DNA from: Acidimicrobiia bacterium
GTDB lineage: Bacteria > Actinomycetota > Acidimicrobiia > Spongiisociales > SHLN01
Direction: 5' to 3'
NCBI GenBank assembly: GCA_030624805.1
Contig: JAUXJL010000079.1
Span: 1 to 8,147, forward strand
DNA length: 8,147 nt
The translations under genes and the position numbers were made by a program. Numbering within the stretch: the stretch's first letter is position 1; every line of letters begins with the position of its first letter. The notes under the pieces are model-generated. The model saw only the letters and a program-made list of their open reading frames with translations, did no database searches and had not been told where the DNA came from. Below are positions 6,229-8,147 of the stretch, one piece after another.

Positions 6229-6234
6229 TAGACT
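6229..6234 (+). promoter_or_regulatory. Candidate -10 box of the hydrolase gene, leaderless
   Basis: TAGACT ends 6 bases before the ATG at 6241. GGAACT between box and start is too close to the ATG to be a useful Shine-Dalgarno. No convincing -35 is seen. Confidence 0.45.
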
Positions 6235-6240
6235 GGAACT

Positions 6241-7152
6241 ATGAAGCTACGGAAAATCCTCGGATACTCGCTGGGTGGTTGTGTGCTGTGGAGGCTGTTC
6301 AGTCCGATGACCCGGCCCAGGTCGTACGGGCCGCAAGTCCATCCCCTGCCGGTGCCGGGGCGCACCGTTTTCGTCGGCAACAACGAGTTCCTGGTTCGTG
6401 AGGCCGGGTTGCCAGACGCGCCTCCCATCGTCCTTCTTCACGGGTGGGTCTACGACAGCATCGAAACATTCAACCGACTCGTCCCGCTATTAGTCGACCG
6501 ATTTCGGGTCATCATGATCGATCAACGCAACCACGGCGGATCCAGCAGGATGCATGAGGATTACGAGATCGAGACCGTGGCCGATGAGACGGCCGCGGTG
6601 ATGGACCGGCTCGAGGCCACCCAGGCCACTGTTTTCGGTTATTCGATGGGTGGAATGGTGGCTCAAGCGCTGGCACGCCGTCATCCCGGCCATGTACGTC
6701 GTGTGGTGTTGGCTGCTACTGCCGCCAAGCCGATGCGGCGACCCCTGGTTGACGCAGTTGCGATGGTGCTCCTTCGCCCCTTTTGGAAGATCGGGCTGCT
6801 AGAGGGCGCCCGGATGTCGCATAGGGTGCTCCGCACGGCGGGTGCATTCGGCCCCGAACACGACCGCTGGCTATGGGATGTGATGCTGGCTCGTAACCCC
6901 GAGCTGAACATGCGAGCCCTGGGCGCCATAAAACGTTTCGACTCGCGCAAGTGGGTTGGTCAGTTGACTGCCGAGGCCATGGTCATCATTCCGACGCGCG
7001 ACCAGATCATCAGGCCATCGATTCAGTACGAATTGGCGGGGCTGATCCGGAAGCCTGTCGTCGTGGAACTAGACGCTCGACACGAGGCAATATTTACGCA
7101 TGCGGAGCGGATCGCAGATGCAGTCGTTGAGTTCGCCGAGAAGGCTCAGTAG
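6241..7152 (+). CDS. Alpha/beta-fold hydrolase
   Basis: A 303-residue alpha/beta hydrolase with a complete catalytic set. HGW at 67-69 forms the oxyanion region after strand PPIVLLHG. DQRNHGGS (94-101) is the typical turn, the nucleophile elbow GYSMGG puts Ser at 135, the acid is probably D254 in IIPTRDQII, and the base H281 is in LDARHEAIF. A helical lid spans roughly 165-235. The first 25 residues are basic and then hydrophobic (LGYSLGGCVLWRLF), which could be a weak membrane anchor, but no cleavage site is evident. Relatives include esterases, lipases and C-C hydrolases, so the substrate is unknown. The gene stands alone between the repeat region and the minus-strand kinase pair. Its last 7 bases overlap the end of the small convergent gene at 7146-7226. 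ATG 6241 is supported by a -10 box directly upstream. Confidence 0.9.
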   Translation: MKLRKILGYSLGGCVLWRLFSPMTRPRSYGPQVHPLPVPGRTVFVGNNEFLVREAGLPDAPPIVLLHGWVYDSIETFNRLVPLLVDRFRVIMIDQRNHGGSSRMHEDYEIETVADETAAVMDRLEATQATVFGYSMGGMVAQALARRHPGHVRRVVLAATAAKPMRRPLVDAVAMVLLRPFWKIGLLEGARMSHRVLRTAGAFGPEHDRWLWDVMLARNPELNMRALGAIKRFDSRKWVGQLTAEAMVIIPTRDQIIRPSIQYELAGLIRKPVVVELDARHEAIFTHAERIADAVVEFAEKAQ

Positions 7153-7226
7153 CTCTCGTCGTTCAGATACTTGAACACCGCCAGGCCGACAACGGCGACG
7201 ATGAGCAGCACGAAGATCTTCTTCAT
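7146..7226 (-). CDS. 26-residue single-span membrane peptide
   Basis: A small minus-strand frame from ATG 7226 to TGA 7146. It has a basic start (MKK), a hydrophobic stretch at residues 4-18 (IFVLLIVAVVGLAVF) and a short polar tail with Lys, Tyr, Asn, Asp and Glu, as in a one-span membrane peptide. The ATG overlaps the TGA of the upstream kinase gene as ATGA, the classic sign of translational coupling. In addition TAGAAT (7238-7233) ends 6 bases before the ATG, the same arrangement as the leaderless promoters elsewhere in the window. Its shape recalls the tiny actinobacterial DLW-39 proteins (MKK start, one hydrophobic helix), but the DLW tail is absent, so I do not assign it. Its 3' end overlaps the convergent hydrolase gene by 7 bases. 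Function unknown. Confidence 0.6.
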   Translation of the reverse strand: MKKIFVLLIVAVVGLAVFKYLNDESY

Positions 7227-8047
7227 GCGTCCATTCTAGGCGGTGGAGGTGGAGAATCCCGTCCTTCGGCCACGTACCGTGTGGCTGTGTCAGCTGCCCG
7301 TTCGAGAGAAGTCAGGGGCGAGAGACCTTCGCTCAGTCCTGCCACCACCCCTGCCGCCAGCACGTCCCCGGCCCCGGTGCTGTCCGGCGCCTCGGCCGCC
7401 TCCACCGCCAGGTGGATGGTTGACCCATCCGGTGTGTAGACGATGATCGGATCCGGGCCGCCCGTTACGGCCACGAACGGGCCCCGAACTGCATGGGTGA
7501 GCGCTTCGCCTGAGTCGGGGTGCTCGGAGGCCGACCACAGCAGCATGGTGAGCCCCACCGTCCCCGGGCCCACCCGATCTGTGGCTATGACCGGTAGGCC
7601 ACGGTCGCTCGCTCCTTCTATTACCGCAGCTCCTGCCGTGCCGCTGTATCCATCAACCATCACCGCCGCGATGTTTTCCCACTCCGGAACCGGCAGCCAG
7701 GTGACCCGTTGGTAGTCACTCCCGAGAATGGTTCGTTCTCCGTCCGGGGTGACGATGATCCCGTTGGGTGCGGTGACTCCGTCAGCCATTACAAAGTTGG
7801 CTGGGAGCGTTATTCCCGCGGCGGTGAATCGATCTGCCGCCCACCGACCGAGCGGATCCTCACCGACGGAATTCCCGCTCGACGTCACGTCATAACCCCA
7901 TGCTGCAAGGGCCATGGCAACGTTTCCCCCGCCTCCGGCCGCTTTGAGCGAAACCGAGCTGGCGGGTACGTCCTCGCCTGCTAACGGAAGCCGGGGCACC
8001 ATGAACACGATGTCCGGCACCAGAGACCCATAAACCAGAATCGCCAT
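7223..8047 (-). CDS. PfkB-family carbohydrate kinase
   Basis: A 274-residue ribokinase-like (PfkB) sugar or nucleoside kinase. AILVYGSLVPDIVF is the first strand with the substrate-binding Asp12. AAGGGGNVAMALAAWG (36-51) is the PfkB signature 1 region with N42. GEDPLGRWAADRFTAAGI (62-79) follows, and TPDGERTI (100-107) is the lid strand. DSTGAGDVLAAGVVAGL (222-238) is signature 2, with the anion hole GAG and catalytic base D228. The enzyme phosphorylates a sugar-type hydroxyl with ATP in the cytoplasm; the exact substrate cannot be read from the sequence. The length is slightly short for a ribokinase but within the family. The tail is a run of six prolines followed by RMDA. ATG 8047 has TAGGTT 7 bases before it and a G-rich stretch further up. 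The stop overlaps the small gene at 7146-7226. Confidence 0.9.
   Translation of the reverse strand: MAILVYGSLVPDIVFMVPRLPLAGEDVPASSVSLKAAGGGGNVAMALAAWGYDVTSSGNSVGEDPLGRWAADRFTAAGITLPANFVMADGVTAPNGIIVTPDGERTILGSDYQRVTWLPVPEWENIAAVMVDGYSGTAGAAVIEGASDRGLPVIATDRVGPGTVGLTMLLWSASEHPDSGEALTHAVRGPFVAVTGGPDPIIVYTPDGSTIHLAVEAAEAPDSTGAGDVLAAGVVAGLSEGLSPLTSLERAADTATRYVAEGRDSPPPPPRMDA
7233..7238 (-). promoter_or_regulatory. Candidate -10 box of the small membrane peptide gene
   Basis: TAGAAT lies inside the 3' end of the kinase gene and ends 6 bases before the ATG at 7226. It matches the TANNNT-plus-6-or-7 pattern of the other starts, so the peptide may be expressed on its own as well as by coupling to the kinase. 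Confidence 0.35.
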
Positions 8048-8054
8048 GAATTCA

Positions 8055-8060
8055 AACCTA
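8055..8060 (-). promoter_or_regulatory. Candidate -10 box of the PfkB gene, leaderless
   Basis: TAGGTT on the minus strand ends 7 bases before the ATG at 8047. The preceding G-run with AGG could instead act as a weak Shine-Dalgarno (AGG 10 bases before ATG), so both modes of initiation are possible. Confidence 0.4.
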
Positions 8061-8076
8061 CCCCCCGCCAGTCACC

Positions 8077-8130
8077 GGCCGGGCTTCGCGCGGCGGCCGG
8101 GCTTCGCGCGGCGGCCGGGCTTCGCGCGGC
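8077..8130. repeat. Three perfect 18-bp tandem repeats
   Basis: The unit GGCCGGGCTTCGCGCGGC occurs three times without a mismatch (8077-8094, 8095-8112, 8113-8130). Each unit can fold into a short GC-rich hairpin (GCCG with CGGC, GC with GC, a G/G mismatch, loop TTC). On the minus strand the array is in a frame open from the right edge to TAG 8060-8058, reading six-residue repeats PPREAR, so it could be the tail of a gene beginning outside the window. With such GC content another frame is open as well, so coding is unproven. Confidence 0.8.
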
Positions 8131-8147
8131 TTGGGAGTTACTTCGTA

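Noticed and set aside
6001..6231. 76-residue plus-strand frame between selD and the hydrolase
   Set aside because: It is built from the imperfect repeats, which are not multiples of three and do not keep the frame.

Overview
The window is high-GC bacterial chromosomal DNA. GTG starts, a strong G/C bias at third codon positions and several genes with TANNNT boxes only 6-7 bases before the start codon (leaderless mRNAs) suggest a high-GC actinobacterium, possibly an uncultured Acidimicrobiia-like lineage. That placement is inference. I see no phage, transposon, CRISPR, tRNA or rRNA.

Layout, left to right. A minus-strand pair holds a DUF885 (predicted metallopeptidase) gene, cut by the left edge, behind an RmlD-type sugar-nucleotide reductase (1-1891). 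Diverging from it over only 39 bases is a plus-strand pair: a fold-type IV PLP aminotransferase, likely 4-amino-4-deoxychorismate lyase-like, and a tightly coupled gene of unknown function (1931-3185). Converging on these is mgtE, a Mg2+ channel/transporter (3241-4620, minus). The 217-base gap upstream of mgtE carries a run of strong hairpins that may be a small RNA or leader on the minus strand. Next comes selD on the plus strand (4838-5878). Then a 362-base intergenic stretch is filled with imperfect repeats, followed by an alpha/beta hydrolase (6241-7152). The right end holds a minus-strand PfkB sugar kinase (7223-8047), a 26-residue membrane peptide gene overlapping its stop codon by ATGA, and three perfect 18-bp tandem repeats at the edge.

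The most important reading concerns selD. The uninterrupted frame starts only at 4907, but the true gene begins at ATG 4838 and crosses an in-frame TGA at 4880-4882, exactly where the SelD catalytic Cys/Sec belongs (His-Gly-Ser-Gly-Sec-Ala-Cys-Lys). A 12-bp hairpin follows at once, at the right distance for a bacterial SECIS. SelD makes the selenophosphate needed for selenocysteine, so this is a selenoprotein that supplies its own synthesis, and the organism should carry selA, selB and selC elsewhere. Gene-finders would drop the first 23 residues, including the active site.

The other genes look like housekeeping functions with no evident shared pathway. The window is best described as ordinary chromosome with one recoded gene and a few unexplained small elements, not as a defence or mobile island.
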